Below, piece after piece: positions 25,886 to 33,625 of a stretch of 64,000 bases of DNA. A program made the position numbers and the translations under genes. Every line of letters begins with the position of its first letter. Position 1 is the stretch's first letter. This DNA comes from Symmachiella dynata. Lineage in GTDB: Bacteria; Planctomycetota; Planctomycetia; Planctomycetales; Planctomycetaceae. The stretch lies in contig NZ_CP036276.1 in the NCBI RefSeq assembly GCF_007747995.1, positions 7,492,001-7,556,000 on the forward strand, written 5' to 3'. The notes under the pieces were generated by a model, which saw nothing but the letters and a program-made list of their open reading frames with translations, was not told where the DNA came from and did not search any database.

Positions 25886-26617
25886 ATGGCGGAGGCAACG
25901 ACTACAGTGCAACAGGATGACATTATCGCGCGGCTGAAATTGAGCGGGGCATGGTTTGCAGCTGCAGCCGAGTTGGAATTTGAAGGTCTCATCAGCAAAG
26001 TCGCTGCCGACGAAGGAGTGGCAGTCAGCGATGATGAATTGCAAAGCGAATTCGACGCGTTTCGCGCTGATTTGGACCTGTTCAAGGCCGAAGAAACCAA
26101 CGCTTGGCTGGCCGATTCCGGTATCACCGTCGAGCAGGTTGAAGCGATGCTTGAATCCAATATCTTGCAGGCCAAATTGGCGGACAAACTGATCGACGAC
26201 GCACAGATCGATGCGCACTACAACCAAAACCCAGCCGCGTTCGACTATGCAGAAATCAGCCAACTGGTCGTCGACAACTCCGGTGCCGCTGGAGAATTGG
26301 CGCTGAGCATTCGCGAAGAAGGTGAAGATTTCGCCGCCTTGGCTGCTGAGCACTCGCTGGATGATTCGACCAGTTCCGATGGGGGCTACTTGGGACTGAT
26401 TTCTCGTGAAGAAGCGGGCGGACTGCCGGGCGACATCGCCGATCGGATTTTTGCTGCTTCTGAGTCCGAAGTGATTGGTCCCTTCGAAGTGCCGGGCGGC
26501 GGTCATCTGATCATCCGTGTCGAAGAAGTCGGCAAACACGAATTAGACGATGACCTGCGGGCTGTCTTGCGGGGCCAGTTGTTCGATGCACACATGGCCC
26601 AATTGGCTGACAATTAA
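25886..26617 (+). CDS. PpiC/SurA-like peptidyl-prolyl isomerase (foldase)
   Basis: 243 residues from ATG 25886, with AAGGAG nine bases upstream. No signal peptide, so cytoplasmic as annotated. Residues ~10-110 form a SurA-N-like helical chaperone region (LKLSGAWFAAAAELEFEGLI, then VAVSDDELQSEFDAFR). Residues ~125-225 form a parvulin domain (AEISQLVV, FAALAAEHSLDDSTSSDGG, YLGLISREEAGGLPGDIADR, GPFEVPGGGHLIIRVEE). Leaderless proteins of this plan are known beside peptide maturation and export systems. The three leader-bearing His/Gly-rich peptides just downstream make them candidate clients, but there is a 361 bp gap and a separate promoter between them. Confidence 0.87.
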   Translation: MAEATTTVQQDDIIARLKLSGAWFAAAAELEFEGLISKVAADEGVAVSDDELQSEFDAFRADLDLFKAEETNAWLADSGITVEQVEAMLESNILQAKLADKLIDDAQIDAHYNQNPAAFDYAEISQLVVDNSGAAGELALSIREEGEDFAALAAEHSLDDSTSSDGGYLGLISREEAGGLPGDIADRIFAASESEVIGPFEVPGGGHLIIRVEEVGKHELDDDLRAVLRGQLFDAHMAQLADN

Positions 26618-26978
26618 AAAAGAAGGGGCACCAATCGCTGACGGCCTGCGGCCAAGTGTCTTCAATTAGACTCCAAGTGGAGATCAAAACGACAACACCA
26701 ACCGAGTCCAAGGCGAAGAGTTTGCTGGCGAGTTTGGGCATTTCCCAATGAGAGCCTTACAAATCACCGTGATAAAAAAGTTTCTTAAACCGTTACTATG
26801 AATGAGCTTGCGAGAAATACACACATACGGCTGTGTCCGGTTTTTCTCGATAAGCGTGATCCGATTACCTGACTGGCACGATTCCTGCGATTGTAGTTTA
26901 TCAGTCAAGTCAAAACGGATCATGTGATCCACCAACGGAGAAACAAGAAAAGACACTCTTTATTGTTGGAGAAGCAAA
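26618..26978. other. 361 bp intergenic region with a sigma54-type promoter
   Basis: No gene. The -24/-12 element at 26874-26889 is listed separately. The first ~200 bases after the foldase stop show no terminator I can support. Confidence 0.5.
26874..26889 (+). promoter_or_regulatory. sigma54-type -24/-12 promoter before the peptide genes
   Basis: TGGCACGATTCCTGCG matches the sigma54 consensus TGGCACG-N4-TTGC with the GG and GC doublets at the required 10-base spacing; only one T of TTGC differs. It would start transcription near 26900, giving a ~80-base leader before ATG 26979. No bound activator gene lies nearby, and upstream activator sites are not obvious. Confidence 0.55.
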
Positions 26979-27275
26979 ATGTCATGCGTCAAGATTGAGG
27001 ATCTGTCCGTCGAGCGAACTTTGGAAGAGAGTGAAACCAACGACATTGTCGGTGCCGGTGGATTCGCCGTGCACACCGGTCCTTACGGCGGGGGTGTACG
27101 TTGGAACGGCGGTAGCATCTATTGGGGTAACGGCGGACGATACCGTCGTCCTTGGGGTGGACACCGCGGTGGACATCGGGGTGGTTACTGGGGCGGGCCT
27201 CATCGTGGCGGACACGGTGGCAGACACGGCGGCCGACACGGTGGTGGACATCACCATGGCAGACGTCGTCCTTAA
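26979..27275 (+). CDS. His/Gly-rich peptide 1 with double-glycine-type leader
   Basis: 98 residues. Leader 1-26 is MSCVKIEDLSVERTLEESET followed by NDIVGA. Counting back from a cut after Ala26, it has Leu at -12, Glu at -8, Ile at -4 and Gly-Ala at -2/-1, the pattern of double-glycine export leaders. The core (27-98) begins GGFAVHTGPYGGG and is made of Gly, His, Arg, Trp and Tyr, with GGH repeats and an RRRP end. It resembles a metal-binding or modified peptide. Its own GGAG site and the sigma54-type promoter at 26874 precede it. Peptide 2 is a close paralogue. Confidence 0.8.
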   Translation: MSCVKIEDLSVERTLEESETNDIVGAGGFAVHTGPYGGGVRWNGGSIYWGNGGRYRRPWGGHRGGHRGGYWGGPHRGGHGGRHGGRHGGGHHHGRRRP

Positions 27276-27294
27276 TCGACATCCGGCAACAGAC

Positions 27295-27335
27295 AGGACA
27301 AGGCGTGCCGAATCCTACGATTCGGTGACGCCCTC
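27295..27335 (+). terminator. hairpin between peptide genes 1 and 2 (no T run)
   Basis: GGCGTGCCGAATC pairs with GATTCGGTGACGCC across a 4-base loop (roughly 27301-27331). There is no T tract after it, so it may be a processing or stabilising hairpin that sets relative levels of the peptides rather than a true terminator. Confidence 0.35.
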
Positions 27336-27436
27336 CTGAAGCCGCTTGTCATTTTGCTTCATGATCGCAGAGCGGTTACTGATTCCACGAAACGTTTTAC
27401 AAAAAACCACAACACGTACTTGGGGAGAAACAACTG

Positions 27437-27787
27437 ATGTCACGCGTCAAAATTGAAGACTTGTCCGTCGAGCGTACTTTGGAAGAGAGTGAAACCAGCG
27501 ACATCGTCGGTGCCGGTGGATTCGCCGTGCACACCGGCCCCTACGGCGGGGGCGTGCATTGGAATGGTGGAAGCGTCCATTGGGGTGGCGGCGGATATTA
27601 TCGCCGACCCTGGGGTGGACATCATGGCGGACATTGGGGTGGCCATCACGGCGGCCATCACGGCGGACACTGGGGCGGTCATCGTGGTGGACACCGAGGC
27701 GGTCACTGGGGTGGACATCGCGGTGGACATCGCGGAGGTCACGGTGGTGGACATCATCACCATGGTGGAGGGCGTCGTCGACCCTAA
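27437..27787 (+). CDS. His/Gly-rich peptide 2 with double-glycine-type leader
   Basis: 116 residues. Leader MSRVKIEDLSVERTLEESET plus SDIVGA differs from that of peptide 1 at only two positions. The core opens the same way (GGFAVHTGPYGGGVHWNGG), then YYRRPW, then a long run of GGH-x units (GGHHGGHWGGHHGGHH and more) with about 20 histidines, ending in HHHHGGGRRRP. The array length differs from peptide 1, as expected if the repeats expand and contract. It has a GGGAG ribosome-binding site and a strong terminator follows. The high His content argues for copper, nickel or zinc binding, unproven. Confidence 0.82.
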   Translation: MSRVKIEDLSVERTLEESETSDIVGAGGFAVHTGPYGGGVHWNGGSVHWGGGGYYRRPWGGHHGGHWGGHHGGHHGGHWGGHRGGHRGGHWGGHRGGHRGGHGGGHHHHGGGRRRP

Positions 27788-27815
27788 ACCGTAATTTCAG
27801 GTTTCAATCAGAATT

Positions 27816-27855
27816 GGGCGTGCCGAGGTTTCATAACCTAGGGGCGCCCTTTTTT
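27816..27855 (+). terminator. rho-independent terminator after peptide 2
   Basis: A 15 bp stem (GGGCGTGCCGAGGTT / AACCTAGGGGCGCCC, imperfect in the middle) with a TCAT loop and six T residues. It lies 28 bases after the peptide 2 stop, so peptide 3 probably has its own promoter or depends on read-through. Confidence 0.85.
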
Positions 27856-27959
27856 ACCCCTTGAGCGAATTTGCTTCTCCGCTTGAGAACTTTTGGGAAA
27901 CGATATTTAAGATCGTTTTGACAATTCACGACAGACGTTTTTTTTCGGGAGAAAGAATT

Positions 27960-28244
27960 ATGTCACGCGTAAAAATCGAAGACTTGTCCGTCGAACGCAC
28001 TATGGACGAAGGCGAAACCAACGACATTGTCGGTGCTGGGCATCACGGTCATGGACATCATCATCATGGTGGCCATCGTCGGCGCGGTGGTTGGGGCCCC
28101 CGTGGTGGATATTATCGTCGTCCGCGATATCACGATACCAGCCACTTTCACTATCAGCCGGGTGGTTATGTGCCGCACGGCAACCACTACCACTATGTGC
28201 CGGGTCATTACCGCCTGCATCGCCAGGGGCATTGGCACTACTAG
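27960..28244 (+). CDS. His/Tyr-rich peptide 3 with the same leader
   Basis: 94 residues from ATG 27960, with GGGAG nine bases upstream; a longer frame from 27861 lacks the leader start. Leader MSRVKIEDLSVERTMDEGET plus NDIVGA is conserved with peptides 1 and 2 (Met for Leu at -12). The core is quite different: GHHGHGHHHHGGHRRRGG, then RGGYYRRPRYHDTS and a Tyr/His-rich tail (NHYHYVPGHYRLHRQGHWHY). A constant leader on a divergent core is what families of exported or enzyme-modified peptides show. A weak hairpin follows at 28295. Confidence 0.8.
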   Translation: MSRVKIEDLSVERTMDEGETNDIVGAGHHGHGHHHHGGHRRRGGWGPRGGYYRRPRYHDTSHFHYQPGGYVPHGNHYHYVPGHYRLHRQGHWHY

Positions 28245-28611
28245 GCCGTCCACAGAATTGCGGCCAAAGGCTAATTAATAATGAGTTCATGAGCAGCCGC
28301 CGGTTCGCGCCGCGCGGCTTTCTTCGTATCCGTAATTTGCCGGAAGCCAAGCCTATCACGGCCCGCTGGGGCATGAGAAACTGTACCGTTCAGGCGAACC
28401 TTACCAAATCCGCAGCCGGACGGGACTGCCTGATTGCTGCAATCTGACGCTCTACCGGCGGCTTGCTCACTTTTTTGGCAACTGTTTGAAGATGTCTCAA
28501 AACTGAGTCGATAATTGAGATGGAACAATTTTCGTTGTCTTCGCGTCCGCAGGTGGTCGGGAGCGTTTAAGGCTCTATCTTCCCTCGGGCCGCATCTAAG
28601 AGGTCCTTGAA
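28245..28611. other. 367 bp intergenic region after the peptide cluster
   Basis: It holds a terminator-like hairpin at 28295-28325 and otherwise nothing I can assign. The frames crossing it read as chance ORFs. Confidence 0.4.
28295..28325 (+). terminator. possible terminator after peptide 3
   Basis: AGCCGC (28295-28300) pairs with GCGGCT (28314-28319) around a GC-rich loop that can extend the stem, followed by TTCTTCG. The T run is interrupted, so it is a weak candidate. Confidence 0.4.
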
Positions 28612-28866
28612 ATGCTAAGATCTGTTTTTTGCTCCGTAGGGCTGTTTGTCCTGCTCTGGGGGGCCGCGTTTCTGATGATTGACAAAGTGACGCTGAATAT
28701 GGAGGAAGCCCCCGGTGCTCGGAGCGGATTCCGCGGTATGTTCAGCAGTGTGGGTATCAAACAAAAGCGAGAGTTCGACCCGCCGGAATGGGCCGCATTC
28801 AGTTTGATGTCGGTGGGAACCGTCACAATGCTGTACTCCGTGGCCTTGCCGAAAAAACCTGGTTAA
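28612..28866 (+). CDS. small two-helix membrane protein, unknown
   Basis: 84 residues. A first helix (about 3-23, VFCSVGLFVLLWGAAFLMI) is followed by a soluble loop (EEAPGARSGFRGMFSSVGIK) and a second helix (about 62-80, AAFSLMSVGTVTMLYSVAL). The ribosome-binding site AGGTCCTTGAA is moderate. I do not recognise the family with certainty; the composition and clean helices support a real gene. No operon partner is visible. Confidence 0.6.
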   Translation: MLRSVFCSVGLFVLLWGAAFLMIDKVTLNMEEAPGARSGFRGMFSSVGIKQKREFDPPEWAAFSLMSVGTVTMLYSVALPKKPG

Positions 28867-28882
28867 TAGCCCGCTAAAAAAA

Positions 28883-28912
28883 GGGTGCCACTGGCGGCTC
28901 GTCCGCCAGTGC
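28883..28912 (+). repeat. REP-like palindrome, single copy
   Basis: GGGTGCCACTGGCGGCTCGT followed by CCGCCAGTG. The stem CACTGGCGG/CCGCCAGTG is headed by GGGTGC. The same head and stem occur twice, inverted, at 57611-57686. Confidence 0.55.
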
Positions 28913-29032
28913 AAACCGCGTGACCATCAAGTACACCGCTGGACCAGCCAGCTGTAACACCCACGATCGGGTGCCCATGACTTGATGACCGGCTATTCAG
29001 CTTCACGTGCAGCTCAGTGAGACAGAAGAGAA

Positions 29033-29070
29033 ACCGGCGACGACGAGGAAACTCGCGCCCGCCGGTTTTT
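29033..29070. terminator. bidirectional terminator hairpin
   Basis: ACCGGCGACGACGAG pairs (with some mismatches in the middle) with CTCGCGCCCGCCGGT around a GAAA loop, followed by TTTTT on the plus strand. It lies between the plus-strand gene at 28612 and the stop of the minus-strand gene at 29077. Confidence 0.65.
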
Positions 29071-29076
29071 CTATTG

Positions 29077-29607
29077 CTACTCGTGTTGTGAATCCGGACC
29101 AGCGTATTTGTTGCCGCGCCAATCCCATTGGCCAGTCGGATACACTTTGGTAAAGGAGTCTGAACCGTCGTGGTAATAGACTTCGAACGTCTCCCGATCG
29201 TCAGCGACCCAGTAGCCATGTGAAATCAGGGCGTCTCGATTCGCGCGCCCATGAGCAGGCAAGTCGCTTGGAAACGGCGGTCCCTCCTCCGCAAGTGCCG
29301 AATACGTTTGGGTCAGGTATTGCTTGGTCGCATTCATGCGGTATGCAGTCCCGATGAATGGAATCGGCGCTACGAATAAGGCGGCGATCACGAGGGCGAC
29401 AAGGTAATTGCGGACTGCAACTTGCCGCATAATTCCGGCAATGGCGCCTCCGAAACAAGCAACCGTGAACACGAAACCGCAGATTGCGAGATTAGCGAGA
29501 GCGTAACCTTTGTCGTGAACAGTAGCGAAAGTGTGCCGCCAGGCCAAAATTGCAAATGTCGCCGTTGCAACACCCAGGATCATGCTGCCGATGATGTGTC
29601 GACGCAT
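29077..29607 (-). CDS. membrane protein with soluble C-terminal domain, unknown
   Basis: 176 residues from ATG 29607; a TTG at 29625 would add six. Three hydrophobic helices (about 5-24, 35-58 and 68-90) lead to a soluble C-terminal region with a helix (NATKQYLTQTYSALAEEG) and a Trp/Tyr/Gly-rich end (GQWDWRGNKYAG). Family not recognised. Its terminator is at 29033. It is transcribed away from pabA/trpG, with ~210 bases between starts. Confidence 0.65.
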   Translation of the reverse strand: MRRHIIGSMILGVATATFAILAWRHTFATVHDKGYALANLAICGFVFTVACFGGAIAGIMRQVAVRNYLVALVIAALFVAPIPFIGTAYRMNATKQYLTQTYSALAEEGPPFPSDLPAHGRANRDALISHGYWVADDRETFEVYYHDGSDSFTKVYPTGQWDWRGNKYAGPDSQHE

Positions 29608-29818
29608 AGCTTTATTTCTCGCCAAATACTGGAAGAGGATTGTCCTTGTTCACCGGGCCTCCTCAAGCGATATTATTATCCCTGCCCAGTAGATGCCTTT
29701 GCCACTAGTGGTCTCCCCCTGCGGATGTTAGCATAAATGAGCACCGGCAAATTTGAAAATAGCCGGTGGTTCTCTAAACATCGTAGCGATATTTTCGCCC
29801 CTCGTCCGACGCACAGCA

Positions 29819-30415
29819 ATGATATTCATTCTCGACAACTACGATTCGTTTACCTACAACCTCGTCCAACGGTTGGGGGAAATCGACGCGACGCTCGATA
29901 TTCATGTCGCTCGCAACGATAAGACCTCCATCAAGGAAATCGAAGCGTTGCGGCCGGAGCGGATTATTATTTCGCCTGGTCCTTGCACGCCGCACGAGGC
30001 GGGACTGTCCAAGGAAGTGGTCGAACATTTCGCACCGCACCTGCCGTTGCTGGGGGTCTGCTTGGGGCATCAGTGCATTTGCGAAGTCTTTGGTTGGCAG
30101 GTCGTCCGTGCGGAACGTTTGATGCACGGCAAGGTCTCGCAGATTCATCACGATGGCGAAGGGGTCTTTGCCGGTTTGAACAATCCCTTTGAGGCGACGC
30201 GCTATCACAGTCTGATTGGCGATCCGACGGATGCTCCTGAGGATATTGTCGTGACTGCCTGGACTGAGGATGAGGATTTCCCTCGCGAAATCATGGGGGT
30301 GCGGCATCGGGACTATCCGCTGCACGGCGTGCAATTTCATCCGGAGAGTTTTTTGACTTTTGAGGGGTCGCAACTGTTGCGGAACTTCTTAGACATTCCC
30401 AGTAAAAAACAGTGA
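29819..30415 (+). CDS. pabA: glutamine amidotransferase subunit of anthranilate/aminodeoxychorismate synthase
   Basis: 198 residues from ATG 29819; an upstream frame from 29753 has no start signal. A class I glutamine amidotransferase with triad Cys in LLGVCLGHQCI and His/Glu in HGVQFHPESFLT. The family hallmarks MIFILDNYDSFTYNLVQ and ISPGPCTPHEAGLS are intact. It supplies ammonia from glutamine to the chorismate-using subunit, for tryptophan (TrpG) or folate (PabA). The sequence cannot separate the two and no partner subunit is adjacent. Its stop overlaps the GTG start of moeA, so the two are translated together. Confidence 0.92.
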   Translation: MIFILDNYDSFTYNLVQRLGEIDATLDIHVARNDKTSIKEIEALRPERIIISPGPCTPHEAGLSKEVVEHFAPHLPLLGVCLGHQCICEVFGWQVVRAERLMHGKVSQIHHDGEGVFAGLNNPFEATRYHSLIGDPTDAPEDIVVTAWTEDEDFPREIMGVRHRDYPLHGVQFHPESFLTFEGSQLLRNFLDIPSKKQ

Positions 30416-31659
30416 CGACGATGTTCACCGTGGAACAGGCGCTGGACGCCATCATCGCCGAAGTTGCCGCCCCTGTCGCGGCGCGCGTACCGCTCGGCGA
30501 ATCACTGGGCTTGGTGTTGGCTGAGGATATCGACAGCGACGTCGATACACCGCCGTTTGATAAAGCACTGATGGACGGTTACGCCGTGCGTGCGGCGGAT
30601 GTGACATCGGGTCGCGCGGAGCTACGATTTTTGGAAGAGGTCATGGCGGGGCAAGTCCCCACACGGGCCGTTGAGCCGGGATGGGCGACGCGGATCATGA
30701 CCGGTGCTCCTCTTCCTGCCGGGGCCGATGCGGTTGTGCGTGTCGAAGACACACAATTCCGCGACTCCAAAGAACCAGCTGTAGTCGCAATCGACGGTGC
30801 TCCCGTGACGGTCGGGCAAAGTATCATGCGACAAGGCACGTCGACACAGCGAGGCCAGCGCGTGCTGAATTCCGGCACGCCATTGCGCCCGCAGGAGATC
30901 GGCACGTTGGCGGAATCGGGTCGCGATCAGGTGGCGGTCTATCATCGTCCCCGCGTGGCAATTTTGGCAACGGGGGATGAATTGGTTCCGGTGAATGAAA
31001 TTCCGCAACCGGGACAGATTCGCAATTCCAATGAGTCGATGTTGGCGGCGCAAATACAACGTGCGGGGGGTGAACCGGTCCCGCTAGGAATTGCCCGCGA
31101 TGAGCGCGCCAATCTGCGGGAGCGGATCGAAGCGGGTCTCGCCTGCGATCTGCTGCTGCTTTCGGGCGGCGTTTCGGCTGGAAAATTGGACTTGGTTCCT
31201 TCGGAGCTACAAGCTGCCGGGGTGCGACAGGTGTTTCACAAGGTGCGTGTCAAACCGGGAAAACCGCTCTGGTTCGGCGTGAGCGAGCGATCCAAAAAAG
31301 ATGCAAACCCTATCCATAAAGGATGTTATGTGTTCGGGTTGCCTGGAAACCCGGTCAGTAGTATGGTTTGCTGCGAAATTTTCGTACGGACGGCACTGCG
31401 CCGGTTGTTGGGGATTGAACCACAGCGACCGTTGGCTGTGTCGGCACGGTTGGAACATGAGTATCGCCACCAGGGAAATCGTCCGACGTATCATCCGGCT
31501 CAAATGGAATCGAGCCTGACGGGGCGCACGGTTTCGATTGTCTCCTGGCAGGGTTCGTCCGACTTGCGGGCGACCACGGCGGCGAATGGTATGGTCTGTT
31601 TCCCCGCCGGAGAAGCTGTGTACTCCGCGGGGACGGTCATGGACGTCTATCCTTGGTAA
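30412..31659 (+). CDS. moeA: molybdopterin molybdenumtransferase MoeA
   Basis: 415 residues, usual length. The GTG start overlaps the pabA stop by 4 bases (GTGA). Domain order is normal: an N-terminal region with DVDTPPFDKALMDGYAVRAA, a beta-rich domain, the MPT-binding domain (VAILATGDELVPVNE, LLLLSGGVSAGKLDLVPSEL, FGLPGNPVSSMVC) and domain IV. It inserts molybdate into adenylylated molybdopterin in the final step of molybdenum cofactor synthesis. No other moa/moe genes are in the window. Next is lnt, 101 bases on. Confidence 0.96.
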   Translation: MTTMFTVEQALDAIIAEVAAPVAARVPLGESLGLVLAEDIDSDVDTPPFDKALMDGYAVRAADVTSGRAELRFLEEVMAGQVPTRAVEPGWATRIMTGAPLPAGADAVVRVEDTQFRDSKEPAVVAIDGAPVTVGQSIMRQGTSTQRGQRVLNSGTPLRPQEIGTLAESGRDQVAVYHRPRVAILATGDELVPVNEIPQPGQIRNSNESMLAAQIQRAGGEPVPLGIARDERANLRERIEAGLACDLLLLSGGVSAGKLDLVPSELQAAGVRQVFHKVRVKPGKPLWFGVSERSKKDANPIHKGCYVFGLPGNPVSSMVCCEIFVRTALRRLLGIEPQRPLAVSARLEHEYRHQGNRPTYHPAQMESSLTGRTVSIVSWQGSSDLRATTAANGMVCFPAGEAVYSAGTVMDVYPW

Positions 31660-31760
31660 GGCGAGTCGTCTATTATTCCCGGCCACATGGCATTTGAGGG
31701 CCATCGTCAAACGATATGCTCCTCTGAAAAAATTGAACCTCCAAGGATGGGAACTCGCGC

Positions 31761-33584
31761 ATGTCGCCCGAAATCATGACGTTGCCGCAATCGAAATCAC
31801 GTCTTCCGAATACTCCAGCGGCGAACACAGCGGATCCGTCGACCCGTGCGTTCATCGAAGCGGCACGGGCACAACCGGCCCCGATGCGTGCGGCGCTGGC
31901 CGCCGGCGGTTTGACCAGTTTGTTGGCCTGGGCCAGTTTTACACCGCTGAATATCAGCCCTTTGGGCTGGGTCTGTTTGGTCCCATTCATTCTGCTGGCC
32001 CGCATTGAGCGGCCCACGCGATTGATGTATCTGGCGACCTACCTCACCGGTTTAGCATTTTGGCTGCCGACGCTGCAGTGGATGCGGTTGGGGCATGTGA
32101 CGATGTATACCGCTTGGTTGGCGCTGGCCGTGTATATGGCGGCCTATTTTCCGGTTTGCCTGGGTTTAACGCGGGTGGCCGTGCATCGGTTTCGCATTCC
32201 CTTGGCCATCGCCTTTCCTGTGGTCTGGGTCGGACTGGAATTGGTCCGCGGGCATTTGCTGACCGGTTTTGGTTGGTACTATTTAGGACATTCGCAGTAC
32301 CGTTGGTTGGAGTTGATTCAAATCAGCGACGTCGTCGGCGCTTACGGCGTGAGCTTTGTGATGGCAATGATGTCGGCTTGTGTGGCGTTGATCATTCCGC
32401 CGCGGTGGTTGGCCAAGTTGCAATTGCTGCCGCCCAACGACGCCAGTCCCACACCACAAACGATATTAACGATCCGGGCGCGGGGCATTGTGCTGTGTCT
32501 TTCTGTATTTGTGGCGGTGGTTGGTTATGGGTATTGGCGACGCAGCGCTGCCGATTTCGACCGGCATCCCGCACCAAAAATTGCCGCCGTGCAGACCAAT
32601 GCCACGTCGGAAGTGAAACACAATCCGAAACAAGTGGAAACGATCTACAATTCGCTGCGGAAATTGACCGGTTCGGCTGTGTTGGAAAAACCGGACCTGA
32701 TCGTTTGGCCGGAGACGATGTTCCGTTGGCCGCTGTTCGAAGTAGCAAGCAACGTGTCGCCGGCGGATTTGGAAAAGAGTCTTCCCAAGCAGGATTTGGA
32801 ATTTTTGCGCGGCCTGGAAGTCAAGCAAAACCTTCATAAACTGAGCCAAATGGCCGATGCCGCAATGGTCATCGGATTGGAAACGGTGGCAGTCGATCAA
32901 CATGGCATGCACACCTACAATTCCGCCGCTTTCGTGAGTCCCGACCGGGGACTTGCCGGCCGGTACGACAAATTGCATCGCGTTCCTTTCGGCGAGTATC
33001 TGCCGTTCCAAGAATCCATGCCTTGGCTGAAGAATTTTTCGCCCTATCCGCCTGATTTTGGGATCACGGCCGGAGCGAAGCCGCAATCGTTTGAGCACGA
33101 TGGTATCCGCTATGCCCCGGTAATTTGCTTTGAGGACACGGTTCCACATGTGGTGCGTGATGTGCTGTTGGCTTCCGAGGAGACGGGCGTGACCGGCAAA
33201 CCGGTCGATGTGTTGTTGAATCTGACCAATGACGGGTGGTTTCACGGGTCGAGCGAGCTGGATCAGCATCTGATTACGGCGGCATTTCGCTGTGTGGAGA
33301 ATCGTACGCCGATGGTTCGGTCGGTGAATACTGGGATTTCGGCGATTATCGACGGCGACGGTGCGATTCGCTCGCGGGCGGTCAATCGCGAAACCGGTCG
33401 CGAAAAACAGGTGGAAGCAGTCCTGGTGGACTATGTGCCGTTGGACAGTCGCCGCAGTTTGTATTTAGCCAGCGGTGATTGGTTTGCCGGAAGTTGTGCA
33501 TTTTGCTGCGGATTTCTGGGCATTGCGGGATTGCTGTCGCGGTGGATTCCCAAACGGGTCGGTGCTCGCCATAATGAGGGTTGA
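31761..33584 (+). CDS. lnt: apolipoprotein N-acyltransferase
   Basis: 607 residues, somewhat longer than the ~510 of enterobacterial Lnt because of an extended N-terminus before the first helix. The first ~270 residues carry about eight membrane helices. The C-terminal nitrilase-like domain holds the catalytic Glu (LIVWPETMFRW), Lys (GRYDKLHRVPFGEYLPF) and Cys (PVICFEDTVP). It adds the third acyl chain to the N-terminal Cys of lipoproteins in the inner membrane. It precedes obg by 41 bases. Confidence 0.95.
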   Translation: MSPEIMTLPQSKSRLPNTPAANTADPSTRAFIEAARAQPAPMRAALAAGGLTSLLAWASFTPLNISPLGWVCLVPFILLARIERPTRLMYLATYLTGLAFWLPTLQWMRLGHVTMYTAWLALAVYMAAYFPVCLGLTRVAVHRFRIPLAIAFPVVWVGLELVRGHLLTGFGWYYLGHSQYRWLELIQISDVVGAYGVSFVMAMMSACVALIIPPRWLAKLQLLPPNDASPTPQTILTIRARGIVLCLSVFVAVVGYGYWRRSAADFDRHPAPKIAAVQTNATSEVKHNPKQVETIYNSLRKLTGSAVLEKPDLIVWPETMFRWPLFEVASNVSPADLEKSLPKQDLEFLRGLEVKQNLHKLSQMADAAMVIGLETVAVDQHGMHTYNSAAFVSPDRGLAGRYDKLHRVPFGEYLPFQESMPWLKNFSPYPPDFGITAGAKPQSFEHDGIRYAPVICFEDTVPHVVRDVLLASEETGVTGKPVDVLLNLTNDGWFHGSSELDQHLITAAFRCVENRTPMVRSVNTGISAIIDGDGAIRSRAVNRETGREKQVEAVLVDYVPLDSRRSLYLASGDWFAGSCAFCCGFLGIAGLLSRWIPKRVGARHNEG

Positions 33585-33625
33585 TCGAGAAATCCCTACA
33601 CTGCCATTAACCCCCGGTTCCACGT

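Noticed and set aside
26982-27763. Thr/Val/Met-rich minus-strand frames opposite the His/Gly peptides
   Set aside because: They are mirror images of the GGH repeats (GGTGGACAT read backwards). The plus-strand frames have conserved leaders and ribosome-binding sites.
27590-27770. Short tandem DNA repeats in peptide 2, considered as a minisatellite
   Set aside because: They keep the reading frame and encode GGH units, so they are treated as part of the peptide core.
32466-33269. 267-codon minus-strand open frame
   Set aside because: Antisense to lnt; no recognisable motif and no ribosome-binding site.
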